Below are positions 14,551 to 23,000 of a stretch of DNA of 38,121 bases, in pieces. Position 1 is the first letter of the stretch, and each line of letters opens with the position of its first letter. Source of the DNA: Candidatus Yanofskybacteria bacterium RIFCSPLOWO2_01_FULL_39_28 (GTDB lineage: Bacteria > Patescibacteriota > Minisyncoccia > 2-02-FULL-40-12 > GWA2-44-9); contig MGKE01000014.1 of NCBI GenBank assembly GCA_001794635.1, positions 1 through 38,121 on the forward strand. Reading direction: 5' to 3'. Under the pieces are notes generated by a model that had not been told where the DNA came from, searched no databases, and saw only the letters and a list, made by a program, of their open reading frames with translations. Position numbers and translations under genes: made by a program.

Positions 14551-15318
14551 ATGACTTTTTTTGAATCAATCATTCTCGGTATTGTTGAAGGCTTCACCGA
14601 ATTTTTGCCAATTTCTTCAACGGCCCATCTTATTTTAACCTCTAAACTTCTTGGTTTAGAGACTTCTAATTTTTTGAAAAGCTTTGAAGTTGCCATTCAG
14701 CTTGGAGCTATCGCTTCGGTTGTGGTTTTGTATTTTAAGACATTTATAAAAGACTGGGCAACAAACAAGAAAATAATTGTTGCCTTTTTGCCCACCGCCA
14801 TAGTTGGGGCAGGTCTTTATGGTTTTATAAGAAACACCCTTCTTTCCAGTCCCCTAGTTTCTGTTTACGCCCTCTTGTTGGGTGGTTTTTTTATAATTAT
14901 TTTTGAGTGGCTACACAAAGAAAAACCAAGCTACGCCACAAACCTAAGTGAGATATCTTTTAAAAAATCCTTTCTAATCGGTTGCGCTCAGTCCTTAGCA
15001 ATAATACCAGGCGTGTCACGTGCCGCAGCAACCATACTTGGTGGCTTGGCTTTAGGAATCAGCAGAAAAACAATTGTAGAGTTTTCGTTTCTTTTAGCTG
15101 CACCAACAATGCTGGCCGCGACGGTTTTAGACTTGAGTAAAAATTACACTCTTTTCACCTCGGCCAACTGGCAGTCTTTAGCGATTGGATTCGTTACTTC
15201 TTTTGTGGTGGCCATAATGACAATTAAGTTTTTGCTTAATTTTATTAAAACAAATGACTTTAAACTCTTTGGCCTCTATCGCGTACTTCTGGCAATTACG
15301 TTTCTGTTTCTTCTATAA
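14551..15318 (+). CDS. uppP: Undecaprenyl-diphosphate phosphatase
   Basis: Integral membrane phosphatase (BacA family) that recycles undecaprenyl pyrophosphate for cell-envelope synthesis. Motifs: GIVEGFTEFLPISSTAHLIL near the N-terminus and IPGVSRAAATILGGLALGISR near residue 155; several hydrophobic segments. I start it at ATG 14551, not at the track's 14521, because the upstream codons lie inside the tRNA. No Shine-Dalgarno is possible outside the tRNA, so processed mRNA would be leaderless. Its 3' end overlaps the convergent pyrF by 23 nt. Confidence 0.95.
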   Translation: MTFFESIILGIVEGFTEFLPISSTAHLILTSKLLGLETSNFLKSFEVAIQLGAIASVVVLYFKTFIKDWATNKKIIVAFLPTAIVGAGLYGFIRNTLLSSPLVSVYALLLGGFFIIIFEWLHKEKPSYATNLSEISFKKSFLIGCAQSLAIIPGVSRAAATILGGLALGISRKTIVEFSFLLAAPTMLAATVLDLSKNYTLFTSANWQSLAIGFVTSFVVAIMTIKFLLNFIKTNDFKLFGLYRVLLAITFLFLL

Positions 15319-15937
15319 TTTTAATCAAAGCTTCTAACGGATTAGCCGAGTCGGTAATCGGCCGACCAATAATCAAATAATCAGACCCTGCAGTTATAGC
15401 TTCCTTAGGTATCGCCGTTCTTTTTTGATCATTTTTTTGCGCCCATTTTGGACGAATTCCTGGAGTAATAATTTTTAAACCAAATCTTTTGACAACACTG
15501 GCTTCACGAGCCGAACAAACAACTCCATCGACTCCTTCTTTAGCCAATATTCTAACAAGCTGTAAAATTTTACTTACAGACGCGCTGGAAGATGTTAGAA
15601 TAGTAACTCCTATTACCTTGCTTCTTCCTTTGTTGTGAACTGCTGCTCTTATAGCTTCTTGGCCAGCCAAGGCATGGATAGTAAATCCCCACACCCCTAA
15701 TCTTGATATTACTTTCACGGTCCTTCCCACCGTATTTGGAATATCATTTAATTTAATATCGTAAAAAACCTTACCCCCTAATTTATTAATATATTTAATT
15801 AATTCTGGCGCTTTTCCAGTATTTATTAGCTCAAGTCCTATTTTAAAAAATTTAACTCTAAGCCAAAGGGTTTTAATCAGTTTTTTAGCCTTTTTTAAAT
15901 TGTTCGTATCAAGGGCAACGATTATTTTATAATCCAT
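15296..15937 (-). CDS. pyrF: Orotidine-5'-phosphate decarboxylase
   Basis: Last step of UMP synthesis. TIM-barrel motifs: IIVALDTNNLKKA, FKIGLELI, catalytic YDIKLNDIPNTV (D-x-K-x-x-D), VICSARE-type GVVCSAREA, TPGIRPKW and the phosphate-binding YLIIGRPITDSANP. I chose ATG 15937 over the track's 15967 because AGGTGA lies 5 nt before it and family N-termini begin here; the extra ten codons fall in the operator-like palindromes. 213 residues, a normal small bacterial form. Downstream of folD on the same strand; its 3' end overlaps uppP tail to tail. Confidence 0.93.
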   Translation of the reverse strand: MDYKIIVALDTNNLKKAKKLIKTLWLRVKFFKIGLELINTGKAPELIKYINKLGGKVFYDIKLNDIPNTVGRTVKVISRLGVWGFTIHALAGQEAIRAAVHNKGRSKVIGVTILTSSSASVSKILQLVRILAKEGVDGVVCSAREASVVKRFGLKIITPGIRPKWAQKNDQKRTAIPKEAITAGSDYLIIGRPITDSANPLEALIKIIEETET

Positions 15938-15952
15938 TAAATTCACCTGGTT

Positions 15953-15992
15953 ACTATGATATATCATAGTGGATACTTTGATATATCATAGT
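15953..15992. promoter_or_regulatory. Tandem palindromes upstream of pyrF
   Basis: ACTATGATATATCATAGT (15953-15970) is a perfect 18-bp palindrome. A second copy at 15975-15992 differs at one position. The period is 22 bp, two helical turns, typical of paired repressor sites. The second overlaps the folD stop codon. TATGAT within each could serve as a -10 box for pyrF. Confidence 0.6.
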
Positions 15993-16843
15993 AAGTTTAA
16001 GGTTACTAAGTTTTTTAATACAGCAGCTATTAGTATTGGCCCCATGCCACCAGGAACAGGTGTAATAAGAGATGCTTTTGGCACAACTGAATCAAAATCA
16101 ACATCACCGAACATTTTGCCATCTTTTTTGCCGTAACCAAAATCAACAACAACTACGTCTTCTTTGACCATATCCCCCTTTATAATACCTGGTTTTCCTA
16201 CTCCGGCAACAACAATGTCAGCCACTATTGAGAACTGTTCTGGTTTTTCTGTTTTACTATTAATTCTAGAAACTTCGGCTCCTTGCTGTTCAAGCCAATG
16301 AGACATTGGCTTGCCCACCAGAATTCCCTGACCAAAAACCACCGCTTTCTTACCCTGTAATCCCACCTTGTATTGTTCTAAAACAATTTTCAAAGCCCCA
16401 ACTGCCGGCGGCAGTACCTGCTTGGAAGTTGAACTTCCAAGCGGAAGCTCAACTTCCAAATCTTGGCCATGGCTATAAAATCGATCCTGGGCCTCATCTG
16501 ACAAAACATCAACATCTTTATCCACGGGAATCTTATTCAGTATGGCCTGCTGGTCAATATGCTTCGGCAAAGGCAATTCAATCAAAACACCATCTGATTT
16601 TTCTGATATTTTAGCTAACTCATTTTTTAATTCCTTGGTTTCAATATTTTCCGGAAATTGATACATTTCAAAACCAACTCCGACTTTGGTAGCCGCTTTG
16701 CTTTTTAATTCAACAAATTTTTTAAATTCAGAATCTTCTCCAACCAAAATCGCCGCCAGACGCAGTTTTAAATTATTATTTATTATCTTAAGCATTAGTT
16801 CTCCCAAGATCTCTTCCGCAATTTTACGCCCATCAATTGTCAT
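15986..16843 (-). CDS. folD: Bifunctional methylenetetrahydrofolate dehydrogenase/cyclohydrolase, divergent
   Basis: FolD supplies 10-formyl- and methylene-THF. Fold motifs present: LAAILVGEDSEF, KKFVELKSKAATKVG (the catalytic-region Lys is kept, the usual Tyr is Phe), LIELPLPKHI (Glu where Gln of QLPLP is usual), VVFGQGILVGKPM (Gln-Gly instead of GRS) and TPVPGGMGPILIA. DVDVLS replaces DVDGF. Residues ~130-145 (LEVELPLGSSTSKQ) are an insert encoded by a palindromic repeat. The fold call is sure; cofactor choice and cyclohydrolase activity may differ from classical FolD. 285 residues. Confidence 0.9.
   Translation of the reverse strand: MTIDGRKIAEEILGELMLKIINNNLKLRLAAILVGEDSEFKKFVELKSKAATKVGVGFEMYQFPENIETKELKNELAKISEKSDGVLIELPLPKHIDQQAILNKIPVDKDVDVLSDEAQDRFYSHGQDLEVELPLGSSTSKQVLPPAVGALKIVLEQYKVGLQGKKAVVFGQGILVGKPMSHWLEQQGAEVSRINSKTEKPEQFSIVADIVVAGVGKPGIIKGDMVKEDVVVVDFGYGKKDGKMFGDVDFDSVVPKASLITPVPGGMGPILIAAVLKNLVTLNLL
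16421..16441. repeat. Palindromic repeat inside folD
   Basis: Arms CTTGGAAGTT and AACTTCCAAG around one G form a perfect 21-nt palindrome, followed by the related CGGAAGCTCAACTTCC. It encodes most of the non-conserved LEVELPLGSST peptide, so it looks like an in-frame repeat insertion. Confidence 0.55.
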
Positions 16844-16863
16844 TAGTTTTAATTTATTAAAAT

Positions 16864-16891
16864 AAAAAACGGGTATCTAGTCCCGTTTTTT
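16864..16891 (-). terminator. rpsP terminator (bidirectional)
   Basis: AAAAAACGGG/CCCGTTTTTT, perfect 10-bp arms with an 8-nt loop; U-run on either strand. It separates rpsP from folD. Confidence 0.8.
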
Positions 16892-16904
16892 AAAAACACA
16901 ATGT

Positions 16905-17285
16905 TTATACTATTGGAGTTGCCCGCCCTGAAACTGATTGAGATTCTAACTCTTTGACTTGTTCTGTTCCTCCTGCTTGGGCCTTTGCATCAGGAGCCGA
17001 TACGGCTCCGACAGTTTTTTTCTTAGGTTTCCAGCTCTGCATTTTGGGCTTGTCCCAGATTTTATAATTTACCATCAGATTATTGACCGTTGGAGATACT
17101 TGAGCGCCTTTTGAGACCCAATATTCAATTCGGTCTTTTTTAACTTTAAATTCTTTCTGGTGAGGATTGTAGTTACCCAAAAGCTCAAGGTACTTGCCCT
17201 TGACTCGTGAGGTGTGTTCCAAAATAACCACTCTAAAATAGGCTTGCCCCCTCTTACCTACCCGTTGTAATCTAATCATAAGCAT
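16905..17285 (-). CDS. rpsP: Small ribosomal subunit protein bS16
   Basis: Begins MLMIRLQRVGKRGQAYFRVV, the standard S16 N-terminus; the conserved LELLGNYNPHQKE and DRIEYWVSKGAQVSPTV follow. After about residue 85 comes a low-complexity basic then Ala/Gly/Glu-rich tail, making 126 residues where S16 is usually 80-90. It appears as a single-gene unit ending in a clear hairpin terminator. The usual rimM/trmD neighbours are not present. Confidence 0.95.
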   Translation of the reverse strand: MLMIRLQRVGKRGQAYFRVVILEHTSRVKGKYLELLGNYNPHQKEFKVKKDRIEYWVSKGAQVSPTVNNLMVNYKIWDKPKMQSWKPKKKTVGAVSAPDAKAQAGGTEQVKELESQSVSGRATPIV

Positions 17286-17329
17286 TTGATATATGCTAGC
17301 AAATTTAAAAAAATAAGCAAGTTCAGTCT

Positions 17330-17707
17330 TTAGATTTTGTTTAGGATACTAGTGAGTTTTTCTGATTTTTCGGAACTGACTTTTTGAGACATGAAATCAA
17401 CATAACTTGAGAGAATTTTTTTGAAAACCTTGTGACTCCTTTGATAGAGTTCGTCTTCAGGATAAGCTGAATTTATTGTTTCTTGTATCTGGGAAACGAC
17501 AGGGTCATTTTTATCATACTCTTTTTTTGCCGTTACTTGGGCTATCCATTGACGCTGGTTTTGAGATAAATTATTTTCTACCTCTTTGAACATTTCACTG
17601 GCAAATTTTTTCTTAAAACCTTCAAGAGCCCTCTCTTTTTCGTCATCCAAAAAACCTAAAACATCAAAGACTTCCCATAAAACTTTTTTGTATTGACCTT
17701 TAATCAT
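17330..17707 (-). CDS. Hypothetical helical protein, 125 residues
   Basis: I do not recognise the family. The sequence is charged and predicted mostly helical (EKERALEGFKKKFASEMFKEVENNL), with no cysteines, signal or membrane segment. Its ATG shares one base with the stop of the upstream 45-codon ORF (TAATG), and it is the last gene of the rpmF-nusB-rnc group. The C-terminal part (YVDFMSQKVSSEKSEKL) could form a coiled coil. Confidence 0.65.
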   Translation of the reverse strand: MIKGQYKKVLWEVFDVLGFLDDEKERALEGFKKKFASEMFKEVENNLSQNQRQWIAQVTAKKEYDKNDPVVSQIQETINSAYPEDELYQRSHKVFKKILSSYVDFMSQKVSSEKSEKLTSILNKI

Positions 17708-17844
17708 TAAAACAAACTTTCCAGTAAGTTACTTAATATTTGGACAGGCAAAATAGGAAATTCAATAACCATGGCCGGCAAAGCCTCCCACTCTTCGTGA
17801 AGTCCAAAACCTTCTGATTTTGATGACGGTTTTTCAAAAGCCAT
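17707..17844 (-). CDS. Small ORF of 45 residues between rnc and the 125-aa gene
   Basis: Too short for the ORF track. ATG 17844 opens 9 nt after the rnc stop and runs 45 codons to a TAA that overlaps the next start as TAATG. The peptide (MAFEKPSSKSEGFGLHEEWE...) has an acidic middle and a hydrophobic C-terminal half (MVIEFPILPVQILSNLL). Position and exact coupling are the main evidence; no ribosome-binding site is clear. Function unknown. Confidence 0.5.
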   Translation of the reverse strand: MAFEKPSSKSEGFGLHEEWEALPAMVIEFPILPVQILSNLLESLF

Positions 17845-17853
17845 AAGATAAGT

Positions 17854-18546
17854 TTACCATCCTTTTTTATTTAATGCATCCTTTGCCGCTTCTTGTTGGG
17901 CTTCTTGTTTAGAAGGCCCCTTGCCACTACCTATCATTTCTTTTTCAAGAAATACCCCCATCTTGAAGTTGCGGGCATGGTCCGGCCCCCATTCCTCCAT
18001 TACTTCATAGGTCGGAGTAATTCCGACGTACTCTTGAGCATACTCTTGAAACAAGCTCTTGTGGTCACGATAAAGACGCTTTTCTATAATCGTCGGCAAC
18101 TCCTTAAGAACAAAGCGGCTTATAAAATCTTTAGCCGGATCATATCCTTGGTCCAAATATATCGCCCCGATTAACGCTTCGATGGTATTGGCAAGAATAT
18201 ACTGTCTTGCCCGACCAGTATCCCGCGCTTCTCCACGAGAGAGAAGAACAAAATCATTTAAATCAAATTCATTTGAGATCTTTGAAAGCATTACCGCATT
18301 AACCAATGCCGCCCGCCAATTAGTCAATTCTCCTTCAGGGTTCGGGTAATTGTTATATAAATATTCCGTCACAACTAATTCCAAAACTGCATCGCCCAAA
18401 AATTCCAGACGCTCGTTGTGATCCAGGTGCCATTTGGTATTTTCATTTAGATAGGATCGATGAGTTAGAGCTTGGAGTAGTAGATCCTTGTTTTTAAATA
18501 CAATGCCTATTTTTTTCTCAAGTTGAGAGATTTTATCGTCAAACAC
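17854..18546 (-). CDS. rnc: Ribonuclease III
   Basis: Cuts double-stranded RNA in rRNA and mRNA processing. The catalytic signature NERLEFLGDAVLELVVTEYL is near residue 42, and the second acidic cluster is ALIGAIYLDQGYD near 118. A C-terminal dsRNA-binding domain (DHKSLFQEYAQE...GSGKGPSKQEAQQEAAKDAL) ends the 230-residue protein. GTG start. An AT-rich repeat spacer fills the gap from the nusB stop. Confidence 0.96.
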   Translation of the reverse strand: MFDDKISQLEKKIGIVFKNKDLLLQALTHRSYLNENTKWHLDHNERLEFLGDAVLELVVTEYLYNNYPNPEGELTNWRAALVNAVMLSKISNEFDLNDFVLLSRGEARDTGRARQYILANTIEALIGAIYLDQGYDPAKDFISRFVLKELPTIIEKRLYRDHKSLFQEYAQEYVGITPTYEVMEEWGPDHARNFKMGVFLEKEMIGSGKGPSKQEAQQEAAKDALNKKGW

Positions 18547-18652
18547 GTTACAAATTCAAAATGCAAAAGTCAAAATTCAAAATGACAATGTAAAATTAAA
18601 AAATTTTATCATTTTAAACTGTCACTTTCCATTTTGATATTTAAATTTTAAA
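18547..18652. repeat. AT-rich repeat spacer between nusB and rnc
   Basis: Contains two CAAATTCAAAATG-type direct repeats and an imperfect hairpin (GTAAAATT/AATTTTAT, with AAAATG and CATTTT flanks). It fills the whole 106-nt space between stop and start codon, as the duplicated spacers around nusG do. Confidence 0.4.
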
Positions 18653-19189
18653 TTATTTACCATCGACTTCCTTCTGTTCTTCCTTCCCTTCCCGCTCCTC
18701 TGGAGCGAGGCTCGCTTCATCTGATGAAGTGGCTTTCTCTTTGGCTGGCGGTGCATCATCTTTGCCTGGCTCGCCTATTTCTCTATAAACCGTTCCCAAA
18801 ACACCATTAACAAACTTGCCTGAAGTTTCTCCGCCAAACGATTTGGCCAATTCTATGGCTTCATTGATAGCCACTTTCGGTGGAACTTCATCTCTTTTGC
18901 CAAAAAGCAGTTCAAATAAACCAATCCTTAAAACGTTCCGGTCAACAACCGCAACTTGATTAAGAGGCCATTGGGGCGCAGCTTTTTCTATAATCTTATC
19001 AATTTCCTTTACATGCTTTATTGTTCCATCTATCAGCTGGTGAATAAAGTCAGTCTCCTCAAGCCCGGAAGCAAACTCTTTAACATTCCTCGCAACAATT
19101 ACCGGTAAGTCTTCCATTTTTCTGCCACGAAAATCCCACTCATAGAGGGACTGCATTGCTACGGAACGTGATAAATGTCTACTAGCCAT
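18653..19189 (-). CDS. nusB: Transcription antitermination factor NusB
   Basis: Starts [20 protein letters not shown], the usual NusB N-terminus; conserved [15 protein letters not shown] and [30 protein letters not shown] follow. NusB joins the rRNA antitermination complex with S10. The core ends near residue 140. The remaining ~38 residues ([18 protein letters not shown]...) are an acidic tail partly encoded by a double-hairpin repeat (18693-18729). It lies 13 nt after rpmF. Confidence 0.93.
   Translation of the reverse strand: MASRHLSRSVAMQSLYEWDFRGRKMEDLPVIVARNVKEFASGLEETDFIHQLIDGTIKHVKEIDKIIEKAAPQWPLNQVAVVDRNVLRIGLFELLFGKRDEVPPKVAINEAIELAKSFGGETSGKFVNGVLGTVYREIGEPGKDDAPPAKEKATSSDEASLAPEEREGKEEQKEVDGK
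18693..18729. repeat. Double-hairpin repeat in nusB
   Basis: Hairpin CGCTCC-TCT-GGAGCG, linker giving GCGAGGCTCGC, hairpin CTTCATC-T-GATGAAG. The GCGAGGCTCGC core is shared with gatB (28051-28095) while both flanking hairpins differ. It encodes the [12 protein letters not shown] part of the NusB tail. Confidence 0.6.
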
Positions 19190-19202
19190 TTTTAAATGAG
19201 AA

Positions 19203-19424
19203 CTATTTACCGGCCTTTTGCTTTTTTTCTTTTTTCTTCAACTCTCTTGCTAAAACATTAACAACCTCTTTCCCCTTATAATACCCACAATATTTACAAA
19301 CCAAATGAGGCAAGATTTTCTTCTTACATTGAGTACATTCTGATAATTTTAATGGCTTAAGGGCAAGATGACTTCGGCGTCTCAATTGCTTCCCCTTCGC
19401 CATGTGGTGACGTGGAACAGCCAT
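19203..19424 (-). CDS. rpmF: Large ribosomal subunit protein bL32
   Basis: [22 protein letters not shown] is the L32 N-terminus, followed by a zinc ribbon [17 protein letters not shown] and a lysine-rich tail. I start it at ATG 19424, not the track's 19460: the extra codons cover the promoter, and TAAGAT ends 7 nt before this ATG. About 73 residues. First gene of rpmF-nusB-rnc-orf45-orf125. Confidence 0.94.
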   Translation of the reverse strand: MAVPRHHMAKGKQLRRRSHLALKPLKLSECTQCKKKILPHLVCKYCGYYKGKEVVNVLARELKKKEKKQKAGK

Positions 19425-19431
19425 AGTATAT

Positions 19432-19460
19432 ATCTTATCACAAAAACAAAAAAGCGACAA
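19432..19460 (-). promoter_or_regulatory. rpmF operon promoter
   Basis: On the minus strand TTGTCG (19455-19460), 17-bp spacer, TAAGAT (19432-19437), then 7 nt to the ATG: leaderless. The -35 box lies inside the terminator of the upstream lipoprotein gene. Confidence 0.6.
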
Positions 19461-19468
19461 GTGTCGCT
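19453..19468 (-). terminator. Lipoprotein gene terminator
   Basis: AGCGACA-CT-TGTCGCT on the minus strand followed by TTTTTGTTTTT. The 5' arm contains the stop codon of the lipoprotein gene. Confidence 0.7.
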
Positions 19469-19883
19469 AGTTTTTGCTTAATATCCAATTATACAATCTG
19501 CTGTCTCCTTGAATTCTCCAGGTAATCGTAAGCCTTGTTTCCCCTCTCCTATTTGAAAACCTAAAATTTCCGTTTAACTTTGCTTCGGGCAAATTAAGTT
19601 CAATTTTATTACCTTTTACAATAAACTCCCCGTCCAGATTTATAATTTCTTTTTTTAATATTGGATCAATGTATCTGGCCCGAAACCGACGAACCGGATC
19701 AAAACTTGCTTCACCATTCTGAACTGGCTGGGTATTGATATTACCAAAAACAGACATATCTAAGGAAACAAACTCGTATCGCCCTTCTATTCGGATAGGA
19801 TTTTCATCTGCAATCTGTCTTAAGACACAACCAGTCGCGACAAATAAGATCAAGGTTGCAAATAAAAAGTTATACAACCTCAT
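19467..19883 (-). CDS. Putative lipoprotein
   Basis: A hydrophobic N-terminus (MRLYNFLFATLILFVATGC) ends in the lipobox VATGC, so the Cys should be lipidated after signal peptidase II cleavage. The mature ~120 residues look beta-rich (RIEGRYEFVSLDMS, FIVKGNKIELNLPEAKLNGNFRFSN, ETRLTITWRI). I use ATG 19883 rather than the track's TTG 19889 because GGGGGAGG lies 6 nt before it. No family recognised. Divergent from dnaE. Confidence 0.75.
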   Translation of the reverse strand: MRLYNFLFATLILFVATGCVLRQIADENPIRIEGRYEFVSLDMSVFGNINTQPVQNGEASFDPVRRFRARYIDPILKKEIINLDGEFIVKGNKIELNLPEAKLNGNFRFSNRRGETRLTITWRIQGDSRLYNWILSKN

Positions 19884-19981
19884 TATCAACCTCCCCCATT
19901 AAAGAACTATCCTACTCCTTAAATTAACATTACTTTACATAAAAACAAAAAATTTTATGACTTATCAACAATTTTTGCTCG

Positions 19982-20009
19982 TTGTCCGAATTTCCACGAG
20001 TGTTAAAAT
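19982..20009 (+). promoter_or_regulatory. dnaE promoter
   Basis: TTGTCC (19982-19987), 16-bp spacer, TAAAAT (20004-20009). The ATG follows by 6 nt: leaderless. Confidence 0.55.
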
Positions 20010-20015
20010 TAGATT

Positions 20016-23000
20016 ATGAAATTCGTCCACCTCCACACTCATTCTCACTACTCTCTCCTGGACGGATTGTCTAAAGTAGACGAAATGGTCAAACTGGCCA
20101 AAGCTCACGGCATGACCGCGATTGGTTTAACTGATCACGGGGTCATGTATGGAGCAATTGATTTTTATACTGCCTGTGTCAAAAACGGAATCAAGCCAAT
20201 CATTGGGGTAGAAGCTTATGTCGCCAATAGAAGCCGATTCCAAAAAGAACCCCACATTGATAATAAACGTTACCACCTAACGCTACTTGCCAAAAACAAC
20301 ACCGGTTATCAAAATCTGATCAAACTCACAACCGCCGCCCACTTAGAGGGCTATTATTATAAACCCCGAGTTGATAAGGATTTACTCCGCCAACATTCTG
20401 AAGGATTAATGGCTCTTTCCGGCTGCCCTGGCAGCGAACTTGGCAGAGCAATCCAGTCTGGAGACAAGAAAAAGGCCGAATCAGTAATACTAGAATACCA
20501 GTCTATTTTTGGACCAGATAATTATTACCTGGAAATAATGCATCATCCCGACGTTGAATTCTTCCAAGATTGGAAAAATACTCTTGTTGAGTTTTCAAAA
20601 AAACTAAATATCCCCCTCGTAGCCACCCAGGACTCACATTATCTTCATCATGACGATGCCTTTGCCCACAAAACCCTAGTTGCCATTTCAACCAATACTG
20701 ATATTGGAGACACAGCTATTTTTTCCGGTAATGGTGAATATCACTTTATCTCAACTGAGGAAGCCCTGGAAAAATTCAAAGACATTCCAGAAGCAGTGGC
20801 CAATACCGAAAAGATTGCCGAAAGGTGTAATATAAATTTAACTCTTGGTAAATTCATATTCCCCGACTTCGCTATTGAACCAGGAAAGACAGCTGACCAA
20901 ATGCTTGATGAAATAACCACAGAAGGTGCTAAAAAATATGGTTTAGACAACAACCAGGAAGTTGAGGAAAGACGACAATACGAGCTTAAGGTCATAAAAG
21001 ATAAAAATTACGCCCCCTATTTCCTTGTCGTATCAGATATTTTAAAATTCGCCCGTGAATCAAATATATATACGACAGTCCGTGGATCAGTTGCTGGATC
21101 AATCGTGGCCTACCTATCAGGCATCACCAATGTGAATCCGATTGAATTCCAACTTCCTTTTGAAAGGTTTTTGAATCCTTTCAGGCCATCAGCTCCTGAT
21201 ATAGACATGGATTTTGCCGACAACAGAAGACAAGAAGTAATTGAATACGCCAAAAACAAATATGGTTCTGACAAGGTGGCCCAAATCGGTACCTTCGGAA
21301 CAATGATGGCTCGAGGGGCGGTTAGGGACGTAGCCAGAGCCCTGGGTAAATCATATGAAACTGGCGATCGTATAGCCAAACTCATCCCCGTGGGTTCCCA
21401 GGGTTTTCCCATGACCGTTGACCATGCTATGGAACTTGAGCCGGAGTTAAAGAATCTATATGATCGTGATACCGAAGCACGTCAAATACTTGATGTTTCC
21501 AAAAAACTAGAAGGTACTGTCCGCCACGTTTCAGTTCATGCCGCCGGAGTAGTTATTGCCCCAAAACCACTGACTGAATATGTACCGATCCAATACGACC
21601 CCAGGGAAAATGATAAACTTATCACCCAATATGACATGTATACAGTCGGTGAAGACGGTGTCGGTCTTACCAAACTTGATTTCTTGGGCATTCGCAACCT
21701 AGCCATTTTAGAAAACGCTGTTCGTTTAGTTAAAAACCACAGAAACATTGATATAGATATTGAAAAAATTCCTTTTGACGACAAAAAAACATTCGCCATG
21801 CTGGCCAAAGGTGAAACTGAAGGACTTTTCCAGTTAAACGGTTCCGGTATGACCAAATACTTAGTTGAGTTGAAACCAACAACCATTCACGACATCAACG
21901 CCATGGTCGCTCTTTATCGTCCTGGACCAATTAATAACATCCCCGAATACATCGCCCGCAAACAAGGACGCAGTCAAATCAGGTATTTCCACCCCAAAGC
22001 CCAAAAATTCTTAGCAAAATCTTATGGAGTTTTAGTTTATCAGGACGACCTTCTTTCAACAGCCATGGAACTTGCCGGTTATAATTGGGAAACAGTTGAT
22101 AAATTCCGTAAAGCGGTTGGTAAAAAAATACCGGCTGAAATGGCTAAACAACACGAGATATTTGTTCAAGGATGCCAAACCCATAGCGAAATGACCAAGG
22201 ATCAGGCAGAAGCTATCTGGAACTTATTTGAGCCATTTCAAGGTTACGGCTTTAACAAAGCTCACGCCGCCTGTTATGGCCGAGTTGCCTATCAAACCGC
22301 CTACATGAAGGCCAATTTCCCGGCTGAATATATGTGCGCTGTTCTTACGGCTGAATCTGGTGACACTGAAAAAATTGCCGAAATAATTTCAGAATGCCAA
22401 AGAATGAAAATTCCAGTTTTAGCGCCAGATATAAATAGTTCATTCAAAGATTTTACAGTAATCAAGGGGCTGTCAGATCAGAAAGACCAAATCCGTTTTG
22501 GCCTTTTGACAATCAAAAACCTGGGCGAACATATAGCTGAAAGGATAATCAGCCAAAGAGAAACCAGCGGTCCATATAAAGACATTGAAGATTTTGTCAC
22601 CAGAATCCAAGATAAAGACTTAAATAAAAAATCTTTTGAATCACTTATAAAATGTGGCGCCCTTGATGCTTTTGGCGAGCGTAACATGCTGTTATTTAAT
22701 ATGGAGAATTTATTAAACCATGCCCGAGATAAACAAAGAAACGCCAGCAATGGCCAAATAAGCTTATTTGGCCACACTGAAGAAACTACTATTCCCCTGC
22801 GTCTGATTGATACTACTCCAGCCCACAGCACTGAAAAACTGGCTTGGGAAAAAGAATTATTAGGCTTGTATGTCTCTGATCATCCCCTAAACACTTTCCA
22901 AGAACAGTTAAAGCTTGAAAAAATTACTCCTATTAAAAACATTTCCATCAGTACGACCGGATCTATCCGAATAGCTGGAATTATAACTAAAGTTCAAAAA

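Noticed and set aside
14351-14569. 72-aa minus-strand ORF with an IGFEPT peptide
   Set aside because: Antisense to tRNA-Leu; this peptide pattern is a common false ORF over tRNA genes.
15008-15030. parS-like CACGTG in uppP
   Set aside because: Only the central six bases match; the TTTCACGTGAAA arms are missing.
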